The position numbers and the translations under genes were made by a program. A DNA stretch of 64,000 nucleotides from Deinococcus apachensis DSM 19763 (GTDB taxonomy: Bacteria; Deinococcota; Deinococci; Deinococcales; Deinococcaceae). The DNA is taken from positions 1 through 64,000 of the forward strand of contig NZ_KB906415.1 of the NCBI RefSeq assembly GCF_000381345.1, in the 5' to 3' direction. The notes below the pieces were generated by a model. That model made no database searches and was not told where the DNA came from. It worked only from the letters and a program-made list of their open reading frames with translations. This document shows, in pieces, positions 7,051 through 19,596 of the stretch (position 1 is the stretch's first letter; every line of letters begins with the position of its first letter).

Positions 7051-7503
7051 TCAGGCGGCGGTGCTATGTGTGTGCTGCAAGAAGTGCCACACCAGCCGGG
7101 CTTCCTGTTGCGTGAGGGTGGCAAGGCTGAACACGGGTCGATCCAGCGCGACCCCCGCGAAGCCGTAGTGCTCCCCACTGGGGATACCGGCGTGGCTCAT
7201 CAGGCGGTGAAGCTCGCACGCGCGGCGCTTCCCGATGGTGGGCACGATGCGCTGTTCGCTGAGCAGGGTGACGCGGCCCTCAGCCTTCGCCCAGTTGAGG
7301 AGGCTGACGGCTTCCACTTCGCTAACCTCGCAGCCGTTCACCTGGGCGACGATAGGGAGGAGCTGGCCGCGAGGGCTGCGCCCACCGGAGAGGGTGACAG
7401 TACGGGTTCCCAGGTAGACGCGGGCGCTGCTACCCTCGCCGTAGCTGCCGTACAGGGCAACTTCCCAGGTGCGGGTGATGGTGACGGGGCTGGTATCCTT
7501 CAT
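7051..7503 (-). CDS. Hypothetical protein next to a putative integrated element
   Basis: A 150-residue protein with a clean start (AAAGGAAG before the ATG) and its own terminator. I recognise no domain. The first half is beta-rich (TWEVALYGSYGEG, ARVYLGTRTVTLSGG) and the second half has a region IGKRRACELHRLM and a C-terminal LVWHFLQHTHSTAA. It is transcribed divergently from the XRE/integrase pair, with a shared 120-bp low-GC region, so it may belong to the same element and answer to the same regulator. Confidence 0.6.
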   Translation of the reverse strand: MKDTSPVTITRTWEVALYGSYGEGSSARVYLGTRTVTLSGGRSPRGQLLPIVAQVNGCEVSEVEAVSLLNWAKAEGRVTLLSEQRIVPTIGKRRACELHRLMSHAGIPSGEHYGFAGVALDRPVFSLATLTQQEARLVWHFLQHTHSTAA

Positions 7504-7584
7504 GGTGCTTCCTTTCGACTGCTCGGGGGGAGTCAGATGGGGCGGCGCTCTTAGCGGGGATGCCGCCCTCTCTGCTGCTTGAAA

Positions 7585-7623
7585 TATATCACTATCTGAT
7601 TTATTATGTCAATGGGTGATATA
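7585..7623. promoter_or_regulatory. Candidate operator between divergent genes
   Basis: TATATCAC at 7585-7592 and GTGATATA at 7616-7623 form a perfect 8-bp inverted repeat 23 bp apart in a sharply AT-rich stretch, directly before the XRE-type regulator. Position and symmetry suggest autoregulation and control of the divergent gene. Confidence 0.5.
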
Positions 7624-7626
7624 CGT

Positions 7627-7842
7627 ATGATCGGAATGAACGAACAGGTACGGCAGGCTGTCAGGGAGCGCATGAAGGCCCAGGGCATCACGCAGGTTGA
7701 ATTGGGCGACCGCATTGGTATGGCACAGCCGAACGTGCAGCGCCTCCTGGCTGGACGAGTGGGCGCCGTGCCGGAGAGCTGGCAGAAGGTACTCGACGAA
7801 CTGGGGCTGGAGCTTGTGGCCGTGCCCAAGAAGGACGGCTGA
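7627..7842 (+). CDS. XRE-family helix-turn-helix regulator
   Basis: About 71 residues, almost entirely one HTH-XRE domain: VRQAVRERMKAQGITQVELG, then DRIGMAQPNVQRLLAG with the recognition helix after the turn. Candidate ATGs are 7606, 7627 and 7636. 7606 falls inside the inverted repeat and lacks a ribosome site. 7627 follows GGGTGA by 7 nt and is preferred, though 7636 starts exactly at the domain. The stop is 2 bp before the integrase ATG, so the two form one transcript, as in phage or ICE regulatory pairs. Confidence 0.75.
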   Translation: MIGMNEQVRQAVRERMKAQGITQVELGDRIGMAQPNVQRLLAGRVGAVPESWQKVLDELGLELVAVPKKDG

Positions 7843-7844
7843 GC

Positions 7845-9047
7845 ATGGCGAAGCGGGCGAACGGAGAAGGCACCCTGAGCCGCCGCAAGGATAAGAACGG
7901 CAAGACAGTGGGTTGGCGCGCGGCGGTCACGGTCGGCACGAAGGCAGACGGTAAGCCCGACCGTGTATGGGTCAGTGGCAAGACTCAGGAGGAAGTGCGC
8001 GAGGGGATGCAGCGCGTTGTGAGCGAGCACAACAGCGGGATGCTTGCCAGAACGCAGGGCATCACGGCCGCCGCTTACTTGGATCAGTGGATAGACCATG
8101 TGCGCGGGCGGCTCAGGCCCAAGAGCGAGGCCGATTACCGGCGCGTGGTGGAGAAGCGCCTCAAGCCGAATCTGGGGAAGCTGGCCCTCGATAAGCTCAG
8201 GCCGCTGGACGTGGAGCGCCTGGTGCGGACAGTGCGCGACGAAGTAAGCGCGAGTGAGGCCAAGCGCACGCTGACCATTCTCAGCATGGCCCTTGGGCAG
8301 GCGGTGAAGTGGCAGATGTTGCCCCGCAACGTTGCCAAGGCCGTAGACGCCCCGAAGGTCGAGAAGAAGGAAATGATGGTATGGGAGCCGCGCGAGGTGG
8401 TGCGCTTCCTCGCCCATGCCCAGACTCACCGGCTGTACGCCTTCTTTCACCTCGCCCTGGAAACGGGAATGCGCTGTGGGGAGTTACAGGCGTTGCGCTG
8501 GGCGGACGTAACGGAGAGCAAGGCCCACGATCCCAGCGCAGGCGAGACGGTGCGGCGGGGGGTGGTGAACGTGCGGCAGACCGTGACGGAGCTGGGCGGC
8601 GTCATGACGTTCGGCCCGCCCAAGAGCCGCGCCTCAAAGCGCCGCATTCACATCACGGCGGGCACGCTCGACTTACTCGACGCCCACAAGCGGCGGCAGG
8701 CGGCGGAACGTGCCGCGCTGGGGGAGGGGTGGCAGGATACTGACCTCGTGTTCACGACGGAATTGGGAGCTGCGGTGGACAACGGGAGGCTGCACCGCGT
8801 CTTCAAGCCCCTTGCGGAGGGAGCGGAGGTGCAGCGCATCCGCATTCATGACCTCCGGCATACCGCGATCACGGCCATGATTCGGCGGGGCTACGGTCCT
8901 AAGCTAGTTGCTGACATTGCAGGCCATGCCGACCCCGCCTTTACTCTGCGCGAGTACGCCCACGTCTGGGAAGAAGAGCGCAGGGAATTCGCACCCAGCG
9001 CGGCTGAATTGTATGGCAGCTTGCCCCGGATAGTCGGCGTAAACTGA
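7845..9047 (+). CDS. Tyrosine recombinase (phage/ICE-type integrase)
   Basis: A 400-residue integrase with an N-terminal arm-binding domain (1-55, basic, GWRAAVTVGTKADGK), a SAM-like core-binding domain (about 70-165) and a catalytic domain. Visible catalytic residues are Arg210 in ETGMRCGELQALRW, a Lys near 260-265, His335/Arg338 in HDLRHT, His361 in AGHADPAFTLREY and Tyr371. It appears intact. Its 3' end points at tRNA-Leu, whose 3' end is 95 bp away, the usual arrangement for an element integrated in a tRNA 3' end. No second attachment copy was found in the window, so the element's other boundary is unknown. Confidence 0.9.
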   Translation: MAKRANGEGTLSRRKDKNGKTVGWRAAVTVGTKADGKPDRVWVSGKTQEEVREGMQRVVSEHNSGMLARTQGITAAAYLDQWIDHVRGRLRPKSEADYRRVVEKRLKPNLGKLALDKLRPLDVERLVRTVRDEVSASEAKRTLTILSMALGQAVKWQMLPRNVAKAVDAPKVEKKEMMVWEPREVVRFLAHAQTHRLYAFFHLALETGMRCGELQALRWADVTESKAHDPSAGETVRRGVVNVRQTVTELGGVMTFGPPKSRASKRRIHITAGTLDLLDAHKRRQAAERAALGEGWQDTDLVFTTELGAAVDNGRLHRVFKPLAEGAEVQRIRIHDLRHTAITAMIRRGYGPKLVADIAGHADPAFTLREYAHVWEEERREFAPSAAELYGSLPRIVGVN

Positions 9048-9110
9048 GTAGTTGTGACACGGTTGTGACAAAAGCGGAATCGCCTTATGGGGCGCAAGAC
9101 AACAGGAATG

Positions 9111-9134
9111 AAAAAACCCCGCTCCAGTGCGGGG
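9111..9134 (-). terminator. Terminator of tRNA-Leu
   Basis: Minus strand: CCCCGC, loop ACTGGA, GCGGGG, then six T, immediately past the tRNA 3' end. It has a shorter T run (TTT) on the plus strand and may also end the integrase transcript. Confidence 0.8.
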
Positions 9135-9142
9135 TTTCCTCC

Positions 9143-9228
9143 TGGTGCCGAGAGCGGGACTTGAACCCGCAAGGGCTAGGCCCGGCCGATTTTAAGTCGG
9201 ATGCGTCTACCGATTCCGCCATCCCGGC
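9143..9228 (-). tRNA. tRNA-Leu (anticodon UAA), CCA encoded
   Basis: The acceptor stem GCCGGGA pairs with TCTCGGC (one G-U), followed by A and an encoded CCA. The anticodon loop CTTAAAA between CCGA and TCGG gives anticodon TAA. A long variable arm and the T arm GCGGGTTCAAGTCCCGC are present. Length is 86 nt including CCA. Confidence 0.95.
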
Positions 9229-9296
9229 CCGGGCGGAGTATAGCAGGCGGCTGGAACGGCGTTTCCCAGAAGGGGCGAGGTCAGTAAGGACTCTGC

Positions 9297-9488
9297 TTAC
9301 GCCGACAGGCGCACGGCAGACCTCACGGTCCCCGGCGAATCGTCCGTTCCCTTGAGTTCCCGAACCTCGGCAAGAAGACCTTGAATGGTGGCCGCGTGGG
9401 TCTCCGTGGAGTGCCGCCCCTCCACGAAGCTATTCAGCGTGTCCGCAAAAGCCTTGAGGATCTCTTGCAGACGTTCTTCCTTGGACAT
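9297..9488 (-). CDS. Small hypothetical helical protein
   Basis: A 63-residue ORF starting MSKEERLQEILKAFADTLNS, with a second amphipathic stretch TIQGLLAEVRELKG. It looks like a short coiled-coil or helical protein. No ribosome site is clear upstream of the ATG. It lies between tRNA-Leu and tmRNA. Codon composition is acceptable but the ORF is short, so it could be spurious. Confidence 0.45.
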   Translation of the reverse strand: MSKEERLQEILKAFADTLNSFVEGRHSTETHAATIQGLLAEVRELKGTDDSPGTVRSAVRLSA

Positions 9489-9540
9489 GATGAAGGCTAC
9501 TTCATCTTCCCTTACAAAAAGCGTACAGGGAGAGCAGATG

Positions 9541-9566
9541 AAAAAACCCCGCCTGTGGGGGCGGGG
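9541..9566 (-). terminator. Terminator of tmRNA
   Basis: Minus strand: CCCCGCC, short loop, GGCGGGG, then six T, 5 nt beyond the CCA end of tmRNA. Confidence 0.85.
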
Positions 9567-9569
9567 CAG

Positions 9570-9920
<351 letters not shown>

Positions 9921-10071
9921 CGGTAGAACACCGGATTTCTCCGGCGACCAAAAAGATAGCAGAAGGCGGCGGCGGGGATATTGAGCTGACGCACGATGTT
10001 GGCTCATCTCTCGGAGAGGCTCAGGAGTAGCCGACCGCAACTGATGTGGCAGATTGAACATCAGGAGAAAA

Positions 10072-10503
10072 ATGCTGCCATCAGATCTGGAATTTGTCGG
10101 TGTGCTGCCCGAAGTCGAGGGTCGAGTTTTGAAGGGCTTCCGCATTGAGGGCATGATCCAGGACGGAGTTCAGGAAGGTCGCTGCCACATCGCGTACTGG
10201 CAAATGGAGGGCCAGTGGTGGCGGACGTTTGCGGAAGGGTATGCGCTTCACATCCGTGGTTGGGACGAGGAGCCCGCCTCGTGGGATGGTGGGCCTGAAT
10301 GCCTCTACCCAGTGACAGAAGTCGCGCAGGCATGCTATGGAGTGCCCCTGCATCGGCTCGAGATATTTGTACTCAACGACTGTCCGGCGTTGCGACTGGT
10401 GCTGGAGGACGGCAGGGCTATCGAATGCTTTAGCGACGAGCAGGGCTTCTCTTGGAACTATGCAGTCCTGCGTTATCCAACTGGTTCGGCTAGTCCACTC
10501 TGA
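10072..10503 (+). CDS. Hypothetical protein
   Basis: A 143-residue acidic protein that starts at ATG 10072, with AGGAG 5 nt upstream; an upstream in-frame TTG lacks such a site. It is rich in Trp and Glu (GQWWRTFAEGYALHIRGWDE, then EEPASWDGGPECLYPV). No signal peptide or membrane segment is seen and I do not recognise a family. It stands alone between tmRNA and a convergent operon. Confidence 0.65.
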   Translation: MLPSDLEFVGVLPEVEGRVLKGFRIEGMIQDGVQEGRCHIAYWQMEGQWWRTFAEGYALHIRGWDEEPASWDGGPECLYPVTEVAQACYGVPLHRLEIFVLNDCPALRLVLEDGRAIECFSDEQGFSWNYAVLRYPTGSASPL

Positions 10504-10528
10504 GCACGACCCTCTGGCAGCCCTGCGT

Positions 10529-11260
<732 letters not shown>

Positions 11261-11262
11261 CC

Positions 11263-12207
11263 TCAACCCTCCTGACCTTTCGGCACGAGGACCGAGAGGG
11301 CCCCGGCCCAGACCTCTATCCGCACCGTTCCTGAACCTCCCGGCCGCGCGGGCCGCACCTCGCCGTCCACGTGGAAGGCCTGCCCGACGTAGGGAATCTC
11401 GATGCGGCGGGCGGGGTCGTTCTGAACGCTGGCGAGTTCCTCGAAGTTGTCGCGGGCGAGGGCGGCGACGTAGGCGAGCAGGCCCTCGCGGCCCCCGGCG
11501 TCCACCCGGATTACGTTCAATGCCCCGTCACCCGGGTCGGCGCTGGGGGCGAGCTTCAAGCGGGGTCCGGTCGCCCGCGTGTTCATCACCTCCGCGAGCA
11601 TGCAGGCCATCTCCGGCTGGGGCTGTCCGTCCAGCTTAAGGGCCAGTCCCAGCGGGGTGAAGTTGCCCAGCGCCGTCGTCAGGGCCGCCAGCGCCCGCAG
11701 CGGGCTCTTGCCTCCCTCCGGATCGTACTCGGCCAGCACCTCGGCGAAGGCGCCGCAGCCGCACGCCTCCAGGAAGAGGTCCTCACCCCAGGGCGCCGTG
11801 ACGCGGCCCAGGTCGAGGGGAATGGCCTTGCCCCCCACATAGTTCGCCAGCACGTCGAGCGGTTCGCCCTCGATGCCCAGCGTCCGCCCGATGTTGTTCG
11901 CCGTGCCCAGGGGAATGATGCCCAGCCGTACGCCCGCCCGGCCCGCGAGGTGCAGGGCCGCCGCCCGCACGGTGCCGTCGCCGCCCGCCACGAAGATGGT
12001 GCCGCGCACGTTCTGGAGGGCTGCCTGGAGGTCCGCCTCGTCGTCGGTCGCGCGGTAGACCGGGCGGTAGCCCTGCCGGTACAGCGCCTCCACCAGCAGG
12101 TCTGGGCTGGCCCTGGTGCTGCCGCCCGCCTTGCTGTTGTAGATCACGGTGGCGTCGGTCACGTCCGTGCCATTGACCGGGGGGGCAGGCGGGGAGTCGA
12201 GGGTCAT
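11263..12207 (-). CDS. Diacylglycerol/lipid kinase family protein (YegS-like)
   Basis: This 314-residue protein carries the DAGK catalytic fold. VIYNSKAGG forms the first strand and loop near residue 22, FVAGGDGTVR is the nucleotide-binding GGDGT motif, and LGIIPLGTANNIGR is the second signature. The C-terminal beta-sandwich ends at PKGQEG. The family phosphorylates diacylglycerol, sphingosine or related lipids at the membrane surface. A TACAGT box sits 6 nt before the ATG, so the mRNA is probably leaderless. It is the first gene of a two-gene unit with the PHP protein. Confidence 0.85.
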   Translation of the reverse strand: MTLDSPPAPPVNGTDVTDATVIYNSKAGGSTRASPDLLVEALYRQGYRPVYRATDDEADLQAALQNVRGTIFVAGGDGTVRAAALHLAGRAGVRLGIIPLGTANNIGRTLGIEGEPLDVLANYVGGKAIPLDLGRVTAPWGEDLFLEACGCGAFAEVLAEYDPEGGKSPLRALAALTTALGNFTPLGLALKLDGQPQPEMACMLAEVMNTRATGPRLKLAPSADPGDGALNVIRVDAGGREGLLAYVAALARDNFEELASVQNDPARRIEIPYVGQAFHVDGEVRPARPGGSGTVRIEVWAGALSVLVPKGQEG

Positions 12208-12260
12208 ATCAAGACTGTAGTCCTTCGTGCATTAAGCGCGACAGTAGGACAGTGGGGGAT

Positions 12261-13184
12261 TCAGCGGTACTCGACGAGCAGGGGGCGGTGGTCGCTCCCG
12301 GAGTCCGGGAGCACCTGGGTGCGGGTGGGGGTTAGGCCACGGGCCAGGAGATGGTCGATTCGCAGGAACAGGCCGGGGAAGGTCCAGCCGGGGCCACGCC
12401 CGGCGAGGTTGTGGGCGTCCTGGCCGACGCAGCCCTGGATCTGGCGGTAGAGCCTGCCCCGCGGCGGGGTGTTGAGGTCGCCGCCGATCAGCACCGGGTC
12501 CGGCAAACGGGACACCAACTGACACAGCCACACCACCTGCCCCACCCGCAGCCAGTCGCTGTACCGCACGTCATCCCAGTTCCTTTCCAGCACGCTGGAG
12601 ACGAACACGGGATCGAGGTGGACGTTCACCATCCGCAGCGTCTGCCCGCGCCACCGCACCCCGGTTTCCAGCACCGTTCGGCCGCTGCCGGGCAGGGGAA
12701 GCTCCCGATTCTCCAGCACCGGCAGACGGCTGAAGGTCAGCACCTTCTGTCCCGGCAAGGGGGTGTAGCCGGGAAGCCCGTTGCTGAGCGCCTCCCCGAA
12801 GCCCCGCGGCACGAAGTTCGCCTCCTGAAGCAGGATGATGTCCGGGTTGGCTGCCCGCAGGGCGCCCGCCACCTGATCCGCTGTTCCCAGCATTCCGTGG
12901 GCCACGTTCCAGGTCACGACCCGTAGTGAACCGCTCTCCTGCGGCCGGGCGTGCAGCAGCCCTGCCCCGCCCACCGCGAGCAGAGTTCCTACCAGCGCCA
13001 CCCCCCGCCCCCGGCGCCGACACAGCGTCCAGGCCAGCACCAGCGGCGCGGGCAGCAGCCACACCAGCGGGGGCGCGTAGGCCAGGAGCAGCGTGGGCAC
13101 TGTCCGCTCGCCGACGAGCTCGCCCAGCGCCCAGACGAGCGCGACCGCGAACAGGTACGACCAGGCGAGCCGGGAGCGCCACAT
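12261..13184 (-). CDS. Membrane-anchored endonuclease/exonuclease/phosphatase family protein
   Basis: About 307 residues. The N-terminal 80 hold two or three transmembrane helices (WSYLFAVALVWALGEL, LLLAYAPPLVWLLPAPLVL, VALVGTLLAVGGAGLL). The EEP domain follows: VVTWNVAHGM, DIILLQEANF, VNVHLDP, LIGGDLNTPP and a final GSDHRPLLVEY. The Asn, Glu, Asp, Asn and His metal and catalytic residues of the DNase I-like fold are all visible. The active site would face outside. The substrate is unknown; secreted nucleases and phospholipid phosphatases share this fold. The start at 13184 is chosen because it opens at the first membrane helix and lies 32 bp after the upstream stop. Confidence 0.82.
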   Translation of the reverse strand: MWRSRLAWSYLFAVALVWALGELVGERTVPTLLLAYAPPLVWLLPAPLVLAWTLCRRRGRGVALVGTLLAVGGAGLLHARPQESGSLRVVTWNVAHGMLGTADQVAGALRAANPDIILLQEANFVPRGFGEALSNGLPGYTPLPGQKVLTFSRLPVLENRELPLPGSGRTVLETGVRWRGQTLRMVNVHLDPVFVSSVLERNWDDVRYSDWLRVGQVVWLCQLVSRLPDPVLIGGDLNTPPRGRLYRQIQGCVGQDAHNLAGRGPGWTFPGLFLRIDHLLARGLTPTRTQVLPDSGSDHRPLLVEYR

Positions 13185-13216
13185 CACCGCCAGTGTGTCA
13201 TGCCCGGGCTCCCGGC

Positions 13217-14278
13217 TCAGAAGGCGTACCGCACCCGGCATTCGGGCAATTCCCGCGCCAGCAACTCGGTGAAGCGGGCCACCGCCTTGCCCTTGAAGCC
13301 GTGGCGGTAGCGGATGTTCTCGCCGCCGTACTCCGAGCGCTTGTTCTCCTGCCAGGCGGGGCGCCACAGCAGGTTCTCGGCTTTGGGATGCCAGCCCAGG
13401 TTGACCTCGTGCAGCGCGGCGTTGTGGGTCAGGAAGATCACTTCCGCCGCAAGCTGCGCCTTCGCCTGCTCGGAAAGCGAGTCCCGCACCTCCCGCAGCA
13501 ATTCCGTGTAGTCCGCCGTCCAGCCCTCGTAGACCACCACGGGCGAGAAGTTGAGGTGGACCTCGTACCCCGCCTCCACGAACTCGTCGATCGCGGCGAT
13601 ACGTTCGCGGATGAGCGAGGTCCGCACGTCGAGCACCCGGGCGATGGGGCGCGGCATCAGCGAGAAGCGGATGCGGGTCTTGCCCTGCGGGTCGTACTCC
13701 AGCAGGTCGCGGTTCACGTACTTCGTGGCAAAGGACGCCTTGGCGTTGGGCAGCGTGCGGTACAGCGCCACGAGGTCGCGCACATTGTCCGACAGCAGCG
13801 CGTCCACGCTCAGGTCACTGTTCTCGCCGATGTCGTAGACCCAGAGGTGGGGGTCCACCTGGTTGGGCCCCGGCTTCGGTCCCAGCTTCTCCGCGTGACG
13901 GCGGAGGGCTTTGACGGCGTCCTCGATGTTCACAAAGGTCGTGATGGGGTTGGCGAAACCCTTGCGCCGGGGCACGTAGCAGTAAGCGCAGGCGAGGGCG
14001 CACCCATTGGCGAGGCCCGGCGCTATCCAGTCCGCACTCCGTCCGTTCTCGCGCAGGGTGAAGGTCTTGCGGACGCCCAGCACAAGCACCTGCCGCTTGA
14101 TCCTCACCCAGTCCTTCACCAGCCCTGCGTTGCCGTGCAGTCCGGGAATGTTCCAGTGGGACGGCACCTCGGTCCGCTCGGCGTCGGGGAACCGCGCCAG
14201 AATCTCCCGGCCCCGGGCGTACTCCTGCGCCCCGGGCTCCAGATAGATGTGGCGGATGTCGAGCGGCGAGTGGGTCAT
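13217..14278 (-). CDS. Spore photoproduct lyase-like radical SAM protein
   Basis: A 353-residue protein with CALACAYCYV, the CxxxCxxC cluster motif of the radical SAM superfamily. It also has SPL-family features: HWNIPGLHGNAGL, a TLRENGRSADWIAPG run just before the cluster, and RIRFSLMP later. In spore formers SPL reverses the thymine dimer 5-thyminyl-5,6-dihydrothymine; in non-sporulating Deinococcus the role is uncertain. The ATG at 14278 begins MTHSPLDIRHIYLEPGAQEY, while the upstream 67 codons run across the hflX terminator and are rejected. The catalytic Cys of SPL near the C-terminus is not evident, so activity is an open question. Confidence 0.8.
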   Translation of the reverse strand: MTHSPLDIRHIYLEPGAQEYARGREILARFPDAERTEVPSHWNIPGLHGNAGLVKDWVRIKRQVLVLGVRKTFTLRENGRSADWIAPGLANGCALACAYCYVPRRKGFANPITTFVNIEDAVKALRRHAEKLGPKPGPNQVDPHLWVYDIGENSDLSVDALLSDNVRDLVALYRTLPNAKASFATKYVNRDLLEYDPQGKTRIRFSLMPRPIARVLDVRTSLIRERIAAIDEFVEAGYEVHLNFSPVVVYEGWTADYTELLREVRDSLSEQAKAQLAAEVIFLTHNAALHEVNLGWHPKAENLLWRPAWQENKRSEYGGENIRYRHGFKGKAVARFTELLARELPECRVRYAF

Positions 14279-14331
14279 GGCTGCAGTCAAGCGCGGAAGG
14301 CGGAGGAGGTCTGTAGGCTTTGCCCACCACG

Positions 14332-14362
14332 AAAAAGGAGTCCCCAGCACCAGGATGGGGAC
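14332..14362 (-). terminator. Terminator of hflX
   Basis: Minus strand: GTCCCC, an 11-nt loop, GGGGAC, then TCC and TTTTT. It is 41 bp past the hflX stop and before the SPL-like gene. Confidence 0.75.
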
Positions 14363-14402
14363 CCCTCGCTTTCTGACTGCTGAACGCTGACGGCTGACCG
14401 CC

Positions 14403-16112
<1,710 letters not shown>

Positions 16113-16479
16113 TTTATCGATAGAGGGTCACTTCCTTCGAGGGGTTGTGAGAGGGGAGAAACATAGTCCAGGCCACCCGGAGAGGCTCCGCGCGGCAGTG
16201 GGGGAACGCCTTTGCATTGCCCCCAGCCTAAGTCGGAGCCGCGCAGAAGAGGTGTGCCTTTACTTAAGAAACTTGATCACAGTACGCTCGGTTTACCACA
16301 AAGGCGGCGCTGGGGCATCGGCCGGGTGGCGTAGCGGGGTAGGCAGGAGTGCTGTTGGAAGGGGTGGGGGTGGCGGCGAGCTGCGTTCGGCAGGGGCCTC
16401 CCTGGTTCTCCGTACACTGCTCCCATATGGGCTCCCGATGGCTGGCTCCAGCCTAAGAGGACTCTGACCCTCTGAGCGT
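16113..16479. other. Intergenic region upstream of hflX with a nested inverted repeat
   Basis: No ORF is credible. At 16184-16240, GGCTCCG pairs with CGGAGCC, and inside it TGGGGG (16199-16204) pairs with CCCCCA (16220-16225). On the minus strand this would sit in the hflX 5' leader. A less GC-rich stretch at 16259-16300 may hold the hflX promoter. The motif was not pinned down. Confidence 0.4.
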
Positions 16480-16889
16480 ATGATTCTCTCGGCCCTGCTC
16501 TTGCTTCTCGCGGCCGTGTGGCTCGCCCGGAGGGGGTTGCAAGCCGCGCCAGGCTCTCCTCGGCGCGTCCGCGCTGCAAGGTGGGCGGCGGGTCTGAGCA
16601 TCGCGGGAGCAGCGCTCTTATTGCCTTCGTACGTGCTTGCCTTCGCGGTCGGCCTGGGAAACCTGCCTGACGGAGCGCTGGACTGGCCCAGCTTGCTCAT
16701 CCCTGTGCCTCATAGCCTTCGGAGTGGTGGCCCTGGTCCTGGCCCGATCCGGATGGCAGCGCGGCCTGATCGTCGTCCTGGCCCCGCTGGCCGCGCTGCT
16801 CGTGGTGGCGGTGTGGGGGAGGCAATTGGGCCTGCAGGTGACTCCAAAAGGACTCCACCCCCGCCCATTTGGGTCAGGGGTGAAGCAGC
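16480..16889 (+). pseudogene. Frameshifted small membrane protein
   Basis: The frame from ATG 16480 gives a transmembrane start (MILSALLLLLAAVWLARRG) and a second hydrophobic run (AALLLPSYVLAFAVGL). Near 16700 the sequence continues coherently only in another frame: CLIAFGVVALVLARSG, then VVLAPLAALLVVAVWG. That frame then runs into tRNA-Ser without a stop. The shift and lack of a proper end point to a decayed four-helix membrane protein. The family was not recognised. Confidence 0.5.
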
Positions 16890-16981
<92 letters not shown>

Positions 16982-17073
16982 GTGTGGTTGCTTCCGGCGT
17001 GGCCGGTGGGCGCCCAGAAATATAGCACAGGGGCAGAGGCTTGGGGAGGGGGGAAGGCGCTAGAGTTGGGCGC

Positions 17074-18657
<1,584 letters not shown>

Positions 18658-19044
18658 GAGCTGTCGACCTGACGGCCGGGCGGATTGTATGAGCGTGGGC
18701 GGAATCAGGCGGTCATCCGACAACGGTTACTGTCGATCCAACTGCAGCATGTCGGCGGGGCTTATCGGGCTGAGAATGTCATCCTATTGCCGAATCAGCG
18801 ACAGGTGAGCGGCCCTTGTCCTTGCTGGAACGTGAAAAAGCCCTTCTCTTCGGAAGGCTTTGGGTGCTGCTGACTCCTCACTGGAGATTGACAAAGTTGT
18901 ACAGCACGTAGATTGTTGACACCAGCCCCCGATGGACATCGTGTTCATCGGGGGATTTTTATTCATGTCACCACCCCTCTGCCGCGGATATTTGTCACCG
19001 CCCCAGGCTGATGCCCGCGCTCCGAGCAGAGTGGATGGTGCTGG
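18658..19044. other. Intergenic region with two hairpins, no convincing gene
   Basis: A minus-strand terminator-like hairpin lies at 18835-18862 (AGCCTTCC and GAAGGGCT, then TTTTT). A plus-strand one is at 18926-18960 (CCCCCGATG and CATCGGGGG, then ATTTTTAT). Short ORFs between them have no recognisable content. Two terminators this close with nothing between suggest a deleted gene or remnants of a mobile element. Which transcript each hairpin serves is unclear. Confidence 0.4.
18926..18960 (+). terminator. Terminator hairpin of unknown owner
   Basis: A 9-bp perfect stem CCCCCGATG/CATCGGGGG is followed by ATTTTTAT. The nearest plus-strand gene upstream is murJ, whose stop is 270 bp away. Confidence 0.6.
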
Positions 19045-19293
19045 TCACCTGCGCGGCCGCCGCCTTGCCCGGTCCGTCGGCTGGAGGATCGCCGCCTTTC
19101 CGACTTCCCGGGCGACCCGCCCCGCAGCCTCGCGGGCGGACGCGGGCCGCCGCAAGTTGTCCTGAAGCTGCTCCTCCTGAGTCTGGTTCCCCTCAGCCTC
19201 CTCACGGGTCGCCCCGGGGCGGCTCGGCTGGGCCACCAGGGCGTACAGCAGTTCGCGGACCACGATTCCGAGGTCCTTCAGAACCCGCCGCAT
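19045..19293 (-). CDS. Small hypothetical protein
   Basis: An 82-residue ORF starting MRRVLKDLGIVVRELLYALV, followed by a Gln/Glu-rich middle (EEAEGNQTQEEQLQDNLRRP) and a basic tail. The alternating hydrophobic and charged pattern suggests a peripheral membrane or coiled-coil protein. There is no clear Shine-Dalgarno. No domain is recognised. Overlapping ORFs on the other strand are less protein-like. Confidence 0.4.
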   Translation of the reverse strand: MRRVLKDLGIVVRELLYALVAQPSRPGATREEAEGNQTQEEQLQDNLRRPASAREAAGRVAREVGKAAILQPTDRARRRPRR

Positions 19294-19596
19294 AGCGCGA
19301 GTGTGGGGTGCCCGGCAAGGAGCCGGATGAGCGGGTGTCGGGGCTCGCGCTCACAGACACACTTCAGCGGCAGTCATTGAAGATGCCCGGCCTCCGCAAG
19401 GGACCCGCGGCCGCTCTGCGCGGGGCAGGCGGGCGCCCGGCGAGGCGGTGGCGGTGAGGCACGAACTGAAGGAACCGTGAGTTCTCGAACAACGCTTGCT
19501 GTGCCGGAACGCGCCCTCTGGCGTGACATTCTGCAGCTGCGAATAGGCGGACTCTCCGCTTTTCAGGGAGATCATCCCGCCACCGGAGGCAAGAAG
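19294..19596. other. Intergenic region, nothing definite
   Basis: No credible ORF and no terminator was seen. It separates divergent small genes and presumably holds their promoters. The ribosome site GGAGGC at its right end belongs to the gene starting at 19597. Confidence 0.35.

Noticed and set aside
7600..7625. Radiation/desiccation response motif (TTATGT palindrome) near the XRE gene
   Set aside because: TTATGT occurs, but the mirrored ACATAA half does not. The visible palindrome is TATATCAC/GTGATATA instead.
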